Position numbers and translations under genes: made by a program
NCBI RefSeq assembly: GCF_937927635.1
Contig: NZ_CALBRW010000018.1
Span: 248,001-312,000 of the forward strand
Length of the DNA stretch: 64,000 bases
Origin: an uncultured Microbacterium sp.
Lineage (GTDB): Bacteria; Actinomycetota; Actinomycetes; Actinomycetales; Microbacteriaceae
Direction: 5' to 3'
Notes under the pieces: generated by a model
Databases searched by the model: none
Seen by the model: the letters and a program-made list of their open reading frames with translations, nothing else
Told to the model about the DNA's origin: nothing
In this document: one piece after another, positions 42,701-50,334 of the stretch
Numbering within the stretch: the stretch's first letter is position 1
Layout: each line of letters begins with the position of its first letter

Positions 42701-43733
42701 GACGGGTCTCGGTGGGCACCACGGGCAAGCCGGGCACGACGGGCACGGAACGCTCAGCGGGGAGGGCAGGCTCGGCGGGGAGGGCAGGCACGGCGGGGAG
42801 GGCAGGCTCGGTGGGCGCCGCCGGCCTGGTGGCCACGGTCGGCTCGGCGACGACGCCTGGCCCGGCATCCGCCCCTGCCGTGTCGCCCACGGCATTCCCG
42901 CGCATCGGGAAGCTCGGCGCGAACCGCGGCAGCAGCGCCATCAGTCCGGTCGCCGCGAAGCCCGAGGCCGCCAGCCAGAGCGCCCCGCCGAGATCGTCGG
43001 ACGTGCCGAAGCCGAGCATGGCAGGCACGGCGGCCAGCGCCAGCAGCGAGGTCCACAGCCAGATCCGGATGCGGGCGCGCAGACCCGCTGCGAGCATCAG
43101 TCCACCCGCGACCAGCGCCGCCAGCGCGGCGGAGGTCCAGGTGGCGCCCTGTCCCGTGAATGAGCCCGCGACGGCCTGCACGTCGAGCCCGACGAACACC
43201 AGCCCCAGACCGCCGACGGCCTCGGCCGAGGACTGCAGCCGCCGCCTGGCCAACAGCCAGGCGCCCGCGAGGAACACCAGCGTCACGCCGCAGATGATCC
43301 AGCTGCGCACGGTCCGGTCGGCCAGCTCGGGATTGAAGAAGGTGAACACGATGGCCGCGACGGCGAACAGCGCGGCGCCCGCTGTCGCCAGCACCGACTG
43401 CAGGCTCGCACCCGCGGTCGGTGTGTCCGCGCGCAGGGCCGGCGGCGGCGCGACAGGCCTCGCCTGCACCGACGACGTCAGAGGCGGCAGGACGGCCCCG
43501 GCTGCCATCGGCACCGGAACCGCGCGGGGCACCCGGCCGCGGGCCGTCTCACGCGCCCGCAGGGCGTCGACGGCCGCGACCGAGGCGCTCCACAGCGCGC
43601 TCCCCTCCGCTCCGCGCAGATCCGCGCCGCAGCGCGCGCAGCATCCGTCGACCAGCGCCGACTGCTCGCACACCGGGCAGATCCTGCCGTCGGAGAGCCG
43701 CGCGATCGCGGCATCCGTCCACGCCGTGTTCAT
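39789..43733 (-). CDS. giant multi-spanning membrane protein, SCO7613 C-terminal-domain type
   Basis: 1314 residues, one of the largest proteins in the window. N-terminus: zinc-ribbon-like CPVC and CARC pairs (residues 20-36). Then a cytoplasmic linker, followed by some 30 or more hydrophobic segments from about residue 110 to the end. Between the first membrane group and the second (about 290-335) lies a proline-rich repeat of the type PALPAEPALPAE, encoded by 18-bp tandem repeats. The layout fits actinobacterial proteins annotated as SCO7613 C-terminal domain membrane proteins, whose role is unknown. Its ATG overlaps the stop of the XRE gene upstream, so it belongs to the operon 44423-39789. 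Confidence 0.85.
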   Translation of the reverse strand: MNTAWTDAAIARLSDGRICPVCEQSALVDGCCARCGADLRGAEGSALWSASVAAVDALRARETARGRVPRAVPVPMAAGAVLPPLTSSVQARPVAPPPALRADTPTAGASLQSVLATAGAALFAVAAIVFTFFNPELADRTVRSWIICGVTLVFLAGAWLLARRRLQSSAEAVGGLGLVFVGLDVQAVAGSFTGQGATWTSAALAALVAGGLMLAAGLRARIRIWLWTSLLALAAVPAMLGFGTSDDLGGALWLAASGFAATGLMALLPRFAPSFPMRGNAVGDTAGADAGPGVVAEPTVATRPAAPTEPALPAVPALPAEPALPAERSVPVVPGLPVVPTETRLPLMPELAALTVLQVVVTVLAAGRIIFVPVGAVPIAVVLAVLAVQAVVATTRTMAWAWSFVAGGLAVAAGALAASALLSGGSRWENWLAAIVPTGAVLVLLLCALVSLPRRTMRVPLSVGAGLAAGITSAPAVLSGAIIGSDLLRFAGAQAGRTTGGSVLGSLTWAGIVGLGMISAGFALFALCTRRRSDILSLRPAALVVAVLYATAAVLALSAGRVLPLPLSIAVLLVVAAAAALASARPAGSGWSSARFLLVLGLHLALLISVVLAWHDRTVVPYAGVGTLIVLAVVARTTPVAARFLYAGAGYGYALALIGTALSLAGVGGIALLSLVASAGLLGAVAATFLPLGARNWQAVLVVATVPFAIGVVQVAFERSGWTALSTGMMFVLALVLMLTRRAGLTVVIRTLAAALLVPALSVTILCLGAQLLVRSGSPVVLPIIAAVVALVLPSGRMIRDALVARGRGATTADAARAAIEASALLTGAIAVILAVMREAAGFGAACLVLILLGTGAALTSMLADRRYGWWVSAAAFTGALWSLWALNGVDLPEAYLLPPSLGAALVAVLLMLRGARAVPLLAAGLAGAIVPVLALLITAEGTDAVPWRAHALLAAGWALLGVAALVTRTERPALRRLRPLRTPAVLAASVAALGGTVQAVRWGSGLDASPVRGGDAGVFLLCAGLSAVSALVLLLAARMLRSAASAVRLPRQNALHTDGIGQDARAERTSPRETHGIPARWLPVPAALAFAVGTWPAIAEDWFVIWGMWALMLLWLAAVVVAARRSRDVLIPPAWVLFGIAFVTAVVAWSPRELRVEMFSLPLGALLLVAGAVGMRDGADAGRRALRLDDWPQGTQSSWWRLAPGLVVLLSASIVSTFTDPLTWRAVLVMGLALAAILLGAARRLAAPFVIGLVVLPVENVFVFAVQIGRGIDSMPWWITLATVGAVLLIIAVAGERREGAGRGVAARMRDLR
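42760..42840 (-). repeat. 18-bp in-frame tandem repeats coding Pro/Ala-rich linker
   Basis: Units of the form GGGGAGGGCAGGC(T/A)CGGC repeat about every 18 bp on the plus strand between 42760 and 42813, with decaying copies on both sides. They encode the PALPA(E/V) repeat of the giant membrane protein. Such runs vary in copy number between strains. Confidence 0.75.
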
Positions 43734-43945
43734 CTCTGCTCCTCCGGAACGTACCGCAGCACATCGCCGGGCTGGCAGTCCAGCACCCGGCAGATGGCGT
43801 CGAGCGTGGTGAAGCGGACGGCCTTGGCGCGCCCGTTCTTCAGCACCGCCACGTTGGCCGGAGTGATGCCGATGGCCTCCGAGAAGTCCTGCACGCTCAT
43901 CTTGCGCCGGGCCAGCATCACGTCGATATCGATGACGATGGGCAT
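43730..43945 (-). CDS. small XRE-family regulator (YozG-like)
   Basis: 71 residues, nearly all one helix-turn-helix: VMLARRKMSVQDFSEAIGIT, then NVAVLKNGRAKAVRFTTLDAICRVLDC and the CxPGD(VL) end (CQPGDVLRYV). Proteins of this type are almost always encoded next to a DUF2975 membrane protein, as here (one base apart). Probably represses its own operon; see the CTATCG repeats upstream. Confidence 0.88.
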   Translation of the reverse strand: MPIVIDIDVMLARRKMSVQDFSEAIGITPANVAVLKNGRAKAVRFTTLDAICRVLDCQPGDVLRYVPEEQR

Positions 43946-43946
43946 C

Positions 43947-44423
43947 TCAGACCACCTCGGACAGATCCTGCTCGAGCTGCAGAGCCTTGCGCAGCAGTCC
44001 GCGCATCACACCCACCAGCAGCGCCAGCGACAGGCTCACCACCACTCCGAGCACGCCGAGGATCAGGATGCTGGGATTCACGGCGCCGGCGACCAGGAGC
44101 ACGGTGAACGAGGCGATCAGCAGCACGGCGGAGGCCAGCATCATGGCGATGATGACGTCCACGTAGCGGAAGGCGTGCGTCGAGAAGATCCGATCGGCCC
44201 GCACCAGCGACAGAAGCACGAACACGCACACCAGCACGACCTCGATGAGCACGAGGAACAGCACTCCGCCGATGACGCCCGGCACCTCGAGGTAGGCCAG
44301 TTCAGGGTTGCGCGCGGCGGTGTCGGCGGCGACCCCGGGGATCATGAACACCTGGGCGAACAGCAGCAGTGCGATCAGGACGGCGATCATCGCTCGCAGC
44401 AGGACTGTGGCGACGGGCTGCAT
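43947..44423 (-). CDS. DUF2975 membrane protein
   Basis: 158 residues, four membrane segments (about 8-28, 45-70, 90-112, 120-142). DUF2975 proteins pair with YozG-type regulators; their role is unknown. I chose the ATG at 44423 with GGAG five bases upstream; a TTG further up lies inside the likely operator. First gene of the three-gene operon. Confidence 0.82.
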   Translation of the reverse strand: MQPVATVLLRAMIAVLIALLLFAQVFMIPGVAADTAARNPELAYLEVPGVIGGVLFLVLIEVVLVCVFVLLSLVRADRIFSTHAFRYVDVIIAMMLASAVLLIASFTVLLVAGAVNPSILILGVLGVVVSLSLALLVGVMRGLLRKALQLEQDLSEVV

Positions 44424-44430
44424 GGCACTC

Positions 44431-44470
44431 CTATCGAAAGACAGCAACTATCTATCGAAAAACGATAGAT
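44431..44470 (-). promoter_or_regulatory. CTATCG repeat cluster, candidate operator of the DUF2975-XRE operon
   Basis: CTATCGAAA occurs at 44431-44439 and 44452-44460, 21 bp apart; the second copy forms an inverted repeat ATCTATCG-AAAAA-CGATAGAT (44450-44470). The patch is strikingly AT-rich against its surroundings and ends seven bases from the start codon of the DUF2975 gene. Confidence 0.6.
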
Positions 44471-44513
44471 GGTGGATGCTGTCGAGGGCAAGCGCGCACG
44501 GTCGATTCCCAGG

Positions 44514-45161
44514 TCAGGGGGTGTCGGGATCCCACGGCGAGTCCAGTGCCTCGCTGAGTTCGGCCAGCATGGCCTCGATCTGCGGCTCGACGTACTGCGA
44601 GATGGCGGCCTGCACCTGCAGCCGGTGCCGCAGCAGCAGACCGCAGATCTCGCGGCCCACCATGTTCGCGTACTCGTCGGCAAGCGCCACCTCCTGCCGA
44701 AGCGCGGCCTTCTCCTCCTCGCTCAGCGGAGGGAGCGGCGGCAGCTGGGCGGACGCCTCATCTGCGAGCCCGGCGACGGTGAACAGGAACGGCGCCCCCG
44801 GCACGGGATCGGGATCCAGCGGCATCCCCTCGTACTCCGGATCCAGCCCCTCGGCGGGACGGTAGGCGCGCGACCGGTTGCGGTCGGCCTGATGATCCAG
44901 CTCCCCCTGCAGCATGGGCAGATTGCGGGCGGTGTACTCGGCGACCGCGTGGTCGACGATGGCCTTGATGCGGGTCGACAGCCCGTGCTGCACGCCGTGC
45001 GGCACGTTGACGCCGATCCCGGCGGCCGAGAGGATCGGCGACCCCAGGCACCTGCGGCACGGGGCCACGCGACCGCGATGGGTGGCGGGCTCCCAGCGCG
45101 GCACCCATCGCAGCCAGGCCTCGACTGCCTGGCTCACCTGGGTTTCCAGTGACCGCTCCAC
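44514..45161 (-). CDS. conserved-type cytoplasmic protein of unknown function
   Basis: 215 residues, no signal or membrane segment. A Cys pair with basic flanks (RVAPCRRCLGSP) near residue 34 could hold a metal but has no second pair. The C-terminal half is helical (PPLSEEEKAALRQEVALAD, GREICGLLLRHRLQVQ). I do not recognise a family. GTG start with -10 TACCCT six bases upstream, so probably leaderless. Confidence 0.65.
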   Translation of the reverse strand: MERSLETQVSQAVEAWLRWVPRWEPATHRGRVAPCRRCLGSPILSAAGIGVNVPHGVQHGLSTRIKAIVDHAVAEYTARNLPMLQGELDHQADRNRSRAYRPAEGLDPEYEGMPLDPDPVPGAPFLFTVAGLADEASAQLPPLPPLSEEEKAALRQEVALADEYANMVGREICGLLLRHRLQVQAAISQYVEPQIEAMLAELSEALDSPWDPDTP

Positions 45162-45210
45162 GGTTACAGGGTAAGGCCCACGGCCTCTCGCGGCGCGGCA
45201 TCCGGGCGTG

Positions 45211-45705
45211 TCATTCGGGGTCTTCGTGCTCCCACGGCCAGGTGGGCGGCTGTGCGCCGGTGCGGCGCAGCGCGATGGCGAACCACGAGCCCAGCAGCGC
45301 GGCTCCGAGCACGACCCCGCTGGAGCCCTGCGTGACCAGCTGGACGACAGCTGCGAAGGCCGCCTCGGTGCCCGCGCCGCTCAGCAGTGCGCCCAGCCAG
45401 ACCGCCACGACGTGCGCGACGGCCGACACCAGTCCCACCGCGAACACCGGCATGTAGGAGGGATGCTCGTTCTTCAGCGTCGGCCACAGCATCCAGGCGA
45501 AGACGCCGATCGCGACGATCATGCCGACGATGCCCGGCCACCAGTCGAGCCCCGGTACGGCGAGGATGTCGAGGTCGGCGAAGAAGCTCAGCATCCCGAG
45601 CCCGAGGATCGTGAGCGCCGCGAACGTGACGAACGCGATGACCAGCGCCAGAGACGCCGAGACCCCCGCCGGCGGGATGCCGTGGGGGTCGTCGGTCGTG
45701 GTCAT
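45211..45705 (-). CDS. four-helix membrane protein of unknown function
   Basis: 164 residues. Membrane segments at about 17-40, 55-75, 88-110 and 120-142, with short loops and a tail ending WPWEHEDPE. No family recognised. The ATG at 45705 has -10 TAGGGT seven bases upstream (leaderless type); a GTG three codons earlier lies within that promoter. Stands alone between two other single genes. Confidence 0.65.
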   Translation of the reverse strand: MTTTDDPHGIPPAGVSASLALVIAFVTFAALTILGLGMLSFFADLDILAVPGLDWWPGIVGMIVAIGVFAWMLWPTLKNEHPSYMPVFAVGLVSAVAHVVAVWLGALLSGAGTEAAFAAVVQLVTQGSSGVVLGAALLGSWFAIALRRTGAQPPTWPWEHEDPE

Positions 45706-45744
45706 AAGCGCCACCCTACGCGCAGCGCGCCGGCCCGGGCGCGC

Positions 45745-46776
45745 TCAGCGAAGTGCTGAGGGACCGGCCTCGAGCGTGCGCTCGTACTCAGCCTGCGCCT
45801 CGGCGTTCAGCGCCTTCTTCTTGGCACCGCTGCGCGACACCCAGGCGCCGAACCAGATGGTCAGCTCACGGGCGAACACGAAGGCTGCGATGGCCAGCGG
45901 AGCCAGCAGCTGCTTGTTCACCAGCTCAGTCGACTCCGTGGGAGTGAGCTGCCAGAAACGCTCCTGGAACAGCTGACCGAGGATGTGGCCGCCCCAGGCG
46001 GCGAGGCCGACCAGGAGACCGAAGACGACCCACTTGCCCCAGCGGGCGCGGTTGACGAAGGCGCCCAGCAGCCAGAACGCGAGGAAGAAGACGGCGACGG
46101 GAACCCAGAACCCCGCCGTGCTCAGCGGAGCCAGCGCGGCCTCGCCGACGTTGTCGACGTCGACCTTTCCGGCCCAGGCTCCGAGTCCCAGGATCGCCCC
46201 CAGGTACAGGATCGCGAAGGCGATCGCGGCGACGAGTCCGATGGCGCCCGCGGTGCCGCGGTTGCCCAGGTCACGCGGCGGCTCCGGCGCCTGCACGAAG
46301 ATCGGCTGCGGGGCTGCGGGCGGGGCCAGCGGCTCCGCCGGCACGACCTGCGTCTCGGCGGCGGAGGCCGCTGCGGCGGCTGCATCCGTGGTGTAGACCT
46401 CGTCGGCGACACCGGGAGCATCGCTCACGTGAACCTCGGCGACATCAGCCGTGTCGGCGCCCGAGGACAGGATGCGCGTGGTGGCCGCGGGCTCGGCATC
46501 CGCCTCGCGGGCGTTCGCGGACGGTGCCTCGAACGCGCCGAAGGTGCCGGGGTGGTCGCGCTCGGCGGCGGCGAACGCCTCCATGTCCGCGTCGACCGGC
46601 TTCGCGTCGGACTCGGCCGGCCCGGCATCCGAATCGGCGGGCGTCTCAGCATCCGCGTCGTCGGCCGGAACGTCGGCGCGGGCAGCGGCGGCAGCGTCCA
46701 GACCCTCGTTGGCGCTGCCGACGACGTCATCGATGTCGTTCGGCTGGTCGTTCTGGGGAACCTCGGGGTCGCTCAT
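45745..46776 (-). CDS. membrane protein with long acidic Ala-rich N-terminus
   Basis: 343 residues. Residues 1-175 are Ala/Asp/Glu/Pro-rich and probably disordered in the cytoplasm. Then about five membrane segments fill 180-330. The C-terminus is basic (SRSGAKKKALNAEAQ). No enzyme motif. I used the ATG at 46776 with GAGG upstream; a start nine codons earlier lacks support. Function unknown. Confidence 0.7.
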   Translation of the reverse strand: MSDPEVPQNDQPNDIDDVVGSANEGLDAAAAARADVPADDADAETPADSDAGPAESDAKPVDADMEAFAAAERDHPGTFGAFEAPSANAREADAEPAATTRILSSGADTADVAEVHVSDAPGVADEVYTTDAAAAAASAAETQVVPAEPLAPPAAPQPIFVQAPEPPRDLGNRGTAGAIGLVAAIAFAILYLGAILGLGAWAGKVDVDNVGEAALAPLSTAGFWVPVAVFFLAFWLLGAFVNRARWGKWVVFGLLVGLAAWGGHILGQLFQERFWQLTPTESTELVNKQLLAPLAIAAFVFARELTIWFGAWVSRSGAKKKALNAEAQAEYERTLEAGPSALR

Positions 46777-46878
46777 GGCCTCGCCTCTCGTGGATAGGTG
46801 CACAGCGAGGGTAACGCCCGGGTAGAACCAGAACCCGGAGGCGTGCCGATGTGTCGGGTCATCGCCGCCTGGCGGACG

Positions 46879-47031
46879 CTATCCGGTTCCCGGCAGCATC
46901 TGCTGGATGATGGCCAGCATCCCGGGCCCTGCCGGCAGTGAGAGCCACAGCAGCGCGCCGACGACCCCCGCGCAGAGCAGCCCGACGATCCAGCTGATCA
47001 CCCGGTTGCGCCCTCCCACACGAGCCGCCAT
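46879..47031 (-). CDS. 50-residue single-span membrane protein
   Basis: MAARVGGRNRVISWIVGLLC then more hydrophobic residues to about 32, and a short outer tail ending MLPGTG. A basic N-terminus and one membrane helix. The ATG has -10 TACGGT six bases upstream, which supports a leaderless gene. Function unknown. Confidence 0.6.
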   Translation of the reverse strand: MAARVGGRNRVISWIVGLLCAGVVGALLWLSLPAGPGMLAIIQQMLPGTG

Positions 47032-47128
47032 GGCCTCACCGTACGCCCGCGCCGGATCATCCCCGGGAGGCCGGATGCCGTGTCGCGGAGCGGTCCGGTT
47101 CGGGCGTCTGCAGATCGCCCGGCCTGCA

Positions 47129-47257
47129 CCTTCGCGCGGCAGTTCTCGACCAGTGTCTCCGCGCGCGCGGCAGTTCTCGATCAACGCGGCGCATATTCGC
47201 GCAGCGCGGGACGAGAACTGCAGCGCGAACGCCCGGCGCCGTCGAGAAGTGCAGCGC
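47129..47257 (+). repeat. 129-bp interspersed repeat, copy 1
   Basis: Differs from copy 2 (48260-48388) at only three positions. Inside, GCGGCAGTTCTCGA occurs twice in direct orientation 31 bp apart (47136, 47167), followed by two inverted copies, also 31 bp apart (about 47210 and 47241). It fills the gap between the 50-residue membrane protein and the PadR/HAAS pair. Confidence 0.9.
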
Positions 47258-47288
47258 TCGATGAGAAGAGCCGCGCCGCGCGGGGTGC

Positions 47289-47885
47289 TCAGGATGCCGT
47301 GCGCCCGCGCATCCGCCACAGCAGCCAGAGTCCGGATGCCGGGATGACCACGACAATGACGACGACGATGAAGGAGTGGACGGCGGACGTCGGCTGGAGC
47401 ACGTTGTCGACCCAGATCCACGCGGGGATGGACCCCACCATCGCGAGGAGCAGCACTCCCAACGGTGCCAGGATCGCGACGGCCTTCTCCCAGGTGTGCC
47501 ACAGAGAACTCTTCACCACGAGGCCCACGCCGACGAACCATCCCACGACCGGAAGCACGAACGCACCTAAGCTCAGCGCGAGTGCGGCAGCGATCGCGAA
47601 TCCGCGACTGTGTGAGACGGGGACGGATGCCGGCGACGCAGCGGCGGCAGGAGCCGGAGCGGGTGCCGGTATGCGCCGTGCCGCATATTCGTCCGCGGCC
47701 ATCGCCTCCCGCGCGATCACGGCGGGATCGCCCAGCTGCGCGATGCGCTCAGCCGCACCATTCGCGTCGAGGCTCTGCAGCTCTTCGGCGATGCCGGCCC
47801 GGATCTCGGCGGCCACGCCGTACGGCACGCTTCTCAGCGCGTCGTCCAGACGGGCGAGGTACTCGGAGGTGGCGGTCATGGTCAT
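47289..47885 (-). CDS. HAAS-domain membrane protein
   Basis: 198 residues. The N-terminal HAAS helix bundle (EYLARLDDALRSVPYGVAAE to LGDPAVIAREAM, about 5-68) is followed by an Ala/Pro linker and three to four membrane segments. HAAS proteins are encoded with PadR regulators and act as their partners in membrane or envelope stress signalling; the exact job is unknown. The ATG overlaps the padR stop (ATGA). Confidence 0.85.
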   Translation of the reverse strand: MTMTATSEYLARLDDALRSVPYGVAAEIRAGIAEELQSLDANGAAERIAQLGDPAVIAREAMAADEYAARRIPAPAPAPAAAASPASVPVSHSRGFAIAAALALSLGAFVLPVVGWFVGVGLVVKSSLWHTWEKAVAILAPLGVLLLAMVGSIPAWIWVDNVLQPTSAVHSFIVVVIVVVIPASGLWLLWRMRGRTAS

Positions 47886-48208
47886 TCCTCTCCCACCAGG
47901 GTCGAGACGGTGCGGGCGAACGGTGCCCACTGGGTGCGAAACAGCGCGAGCTGCGCGATGCCGGCATCCGTCAGCCGGTAGTACCTGCGCACAGGACCCG
48001 CGTCGGAAGGTCGGTCGAAAGTCGACACCCAGCCGTTGTCGCGCAACCTGCCCAGCAGCGGATACAGCGTGCCGATGCTGGCGATGAGGCCGGACTCGAT
48101 GAGCGCGTCGGACAGCTGCCAGCCGTACATCGGCTCGCGGGCGAGCAGGCCGAGCACGCAGTACTCGACCACCCCCTTGCGCATCTGCGCCCCCACGTCC
48201 ACTGTCAT
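47882..48208 (-). CDS. PadR-family transcriptional regulator
   Basis: 108 residues. Winged helix: AQMRKGVVEYCVLGLLAREPMYGWQLSDAL, IGTLYPLLGRLRDNGWVST and RRYYRLTDAG are the PadR signature. Represses its own operon in most cases. The ATG has -10 TAGCGT seven bases upstream, inside a GCTAGC-centred short palindrome that could be its operator. The pair is flanked by the two 129-bp repeats. Confidence 0.9.
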   Translation of the reverse strand: MTVDVGAQMRKGVVEYCVLGLLAREPMYGWQLSDALIESGLIASIGTLYPLLGRLRDNGWVSTFDRPSDAGPVRRYYRLTDAGIAQLALFRTQWAPFARTVSTLVGEE

Positions 48209-48259
48209 GCATCACACGCTAGCGTGCGTCACAAGATACTTCAATGAGCGGATGCCGAT

Positions 48260-48388
48260 CCTTCGCGCGGCAGTTCTCGACCAGTGTCTTCGTGCGCGCG
48301 GCAGTTCTCGATCAACGCGACGCATATTCGCGCAGCGCGGGACGAGAACTGCAGCGCGAACGCCCGGCGCCGTCGAGAAGTGCAGCGC
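48260..48388 (+). repeat. 129-bp interspersed repeat, copy 2
   Basis: Same orientation as copy 1 and 1131 bp from it; 126 of 129 bases match. It lies between the padR promoter and the 3' end of the GH13 gene. Both copies begin CCTTCGCGCGGCAG and end GAAGTGCAGCGC. Confidence 0.9.
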
Positions 48389-48429
48389 GGGGCGCGACGA
48401 GACGAGGAACGTCGCGCAGCGAGGACGGG

Positions 48430-50319
48430 TCAGGCCGCAGGAACCCGGATGCCGGGGAGCAGCCAGACGGCGAACGAGGGGCCCTCGGCGGCGAGCGCGA
48501 CGGCGCCGTCCGAGGCCACCGCCAGGGTCGCCGAGCCGTACAGCTCCTCGGCATCCGCGGCTCCAGTCAGAAGGCCCGGCTCGAGCTCGACATCCGCTCC
48601 GCCGCGCGTGGCCAGCACCAGCACGCTCTGCTCGGCGCTCTCGCGCACGAACACCACGGTGTCGTCGTCGACGTGCAGCCAGCGCAGGCCTCCGGTCGCG
48701 AGAACCTCATGCGAACGGCGCAGTCCGACCAACGAGCGGTACATCTCGAACACCGACTTCAGCTCCGGCTCCTCCTGCCGCGCCCACGGCATGGGCGTGC
48801 GGCTGGACTCGCCGTCGGCGCCGGTCAGCCCGAACTCATCGCCCGCGAAGATCACCGGCAGTCCGGGCAGCGTCATCGACAGCCCCACGGCCACGGGCAG
48901 CGTGCCCGGTGCGGCGTTGGTGGCGAAGCGGGCGGTGTCGTGGGTGTCCAGCGGCTGCATGTTGCCCAGCCGCACCCGCCACGGGATGCCGGCGGTGAAG
49001 CGCGTCACGGCATCCGCGAACTCCCGTGCGGTGTACCGCGGGATGCCGCCGATCGGCTGCGTGAAGAACCACGGCTCACTGACCTGCTCGCCGTCGTAGG
49101 CGAGGTATGGCGTGCCGGTGGGCTCGGAGAGCCAGCCCCACACCGGACGCGTGAACGCCGGGTAGGTCATGGCGCCGTCCCAGCCGTCGCCCTGCAGATC
49201 GGATGCGGCGTCGTTGGTGGACTCCCCCAGCACGATGGCGTCGGGGTTGATCGCGCGCACGGTCTCGCGCAGCTGCTGCCGCACCTCGGCGTTCAGGTCG
49301 ACCGCGCCCAAGCGCCCTGTCATGTTGGCCACGTCGATGCGCCAGCCGTCGATGCCGTACGGCGGCTTCAGCCATTTCGCCACCACGGAGTCCTCGCCGG
49401 TGATGAAACGCTCGCGCAGCGCCTGGGACGACCAGTCGAACTTCGGCAGCGTTGGCGTGCCCAGCCACGACTCGTAGGTGGTGTTGCCGGCATCCGTGAA
49501 GTAATAGAAGCTCTCCGTCTCGGCCCCCGGATGACCGTGCGCCTGCCGGAACCACTCGTGGCGGTCGCCGGAGTGGTTGCTGGTCAGGTCGCCGATCACG
49601 CGGATGCCGCGGGCGTGCGCGGCCTGGATGAGCTCGATGTACGCGTCCTCGCCGCCCAGCAGCGGGTCGATCTCATCGAAGCTCGCCGCATCGTAGCGAT
49701 GGTTGGATCCGGCGGGGAACACCGGCGTGAGATACAGCAGGTCCACGCCGAGCTCGACGAGGTGGTCGAGGTGCTCCCGCACGCCGGGCAGGTCGCCGCC
49801 GTAGAACTGCTGCGAGCGCCCCGGCACGACGGGATCGACCGGGTCGTCCCAGGATGCCGGGATCGCCCAGTCCGGGGTGGGATGCCGATCGGCATCCGCC
49901 GACCTGGCGAACCTGTCGGGGAACACCTGGTACAGCACGGAGTGGTGCAGCCACGCGGGCGGAGCGGGGTTGGCGACAAGGGCGAAGTCCTCGGCATCCA
50001 GCGTCTCGCCGGTGTGGATGCCGGTCTGGTTCAGCCACTCGACCCGACCATCCTCGTGCAGCAGCACGAAGCGGTAGCCGTGCCGCGGGTTGCGCACGTG
50101 GACGGGCGCCTGGAACCAGTCCCAGCCGTCCGCGGAGCCGAGCAGCACGGCATCCGTCCACTCCGGCTCGTGGTCGGGGTTCGAGCGGGTGCGCACGGCC
50201 CTCAGCGGGCCGTAGCCGGAGGGCACGCGCAGGCGCACCGCGACGGTGTCGCCGAGAGCGGGAGCGTCGTTCGAGACGTGCAGGGGCGAACCGTCGTGGT
50301 GCGGGCGCAGCATGGTCAT
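48430..50319 (-). CDS. GH13 alpha-glucan hydrolase, neopullulanase/cyclomaltodextrinase-like
   Basis: 629 residues, no signal peptide. An N-terminal beta-sandwich domain (about 1-110) precedes the catalytic barrel. GH13 regions: I DLTSNHSGD, II GWRIDVANM (nucleophile Asp), III LGEST (acid/base Glu), IV DTHDTARF. The segment FAGDEFGL and the TPMPW loop are typical of maltodextrin-acting enzymes. It should cleave imported maltodextrins in the cytoplasm. 15 bp after malG, so last gene of the mal operon. Confidence 0.9.
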   Translation of the reverse strand: MTMLRPHHDGSPLHVSNDAPALGDTVAVRLRVPSGYGPLRAVRTRSNPDHEPEWTDAVLLGSADGWDWFQAPVHVRNPRHGYRFVLLHEDGRVEWLNQTGIHTGETLDAEDFALVANPAPPAWLHHSVLYQVFPDRFARSADADRHPTPDWAIPASWDDPVDPVVPGRSQQFYGGDLPGVREHLDHLVELGVDLLYLTPVFPAGSNHRYDAASFDEIDPLLGGEDAYIELIQAAHARGIRVIGDLTSNHSGDRHEWFRQAHGHPGAETESFYYFTDAGNTTYESWLGTPTLPKFDWSSQALRERFITGEDSVVAKWLKPPYGIDGWRIDVANMTGRLGAVDLNAEVRQQLRETVRAINPDAIVLGESTNDAASDLQGDGWDGAMTYPAFTRPVWGWLSEPTGTPYLAYDGEQVSEPWFFTQPIGGIPRYTAREFADAVTRFTAGIPWRVRLGNMQPLDTHDTARFATNAAPGTLPVAVGLSMTLPGLPVIFAGDEFGLTGADGESSRTPMPWARQEEPELKSVFEMYRSLVGLRRSHEVLATGGLRWLHVDDDTVVFVRESAEQSVLVLATRGGADVELEPGLLTGAADAEELYGSATLAVASDGAVALAAEGPSFAVWLLPGIRVPAA

Positions 50320-50334
50320 GACTGCAATCCTGCG

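Noticed and set aside
47129..48388. Repeats as a CRISPR array
   Set aside because: Only two copies over 1.1 kb, each with internal inverted boxes, no regular spacers and no cas genes.
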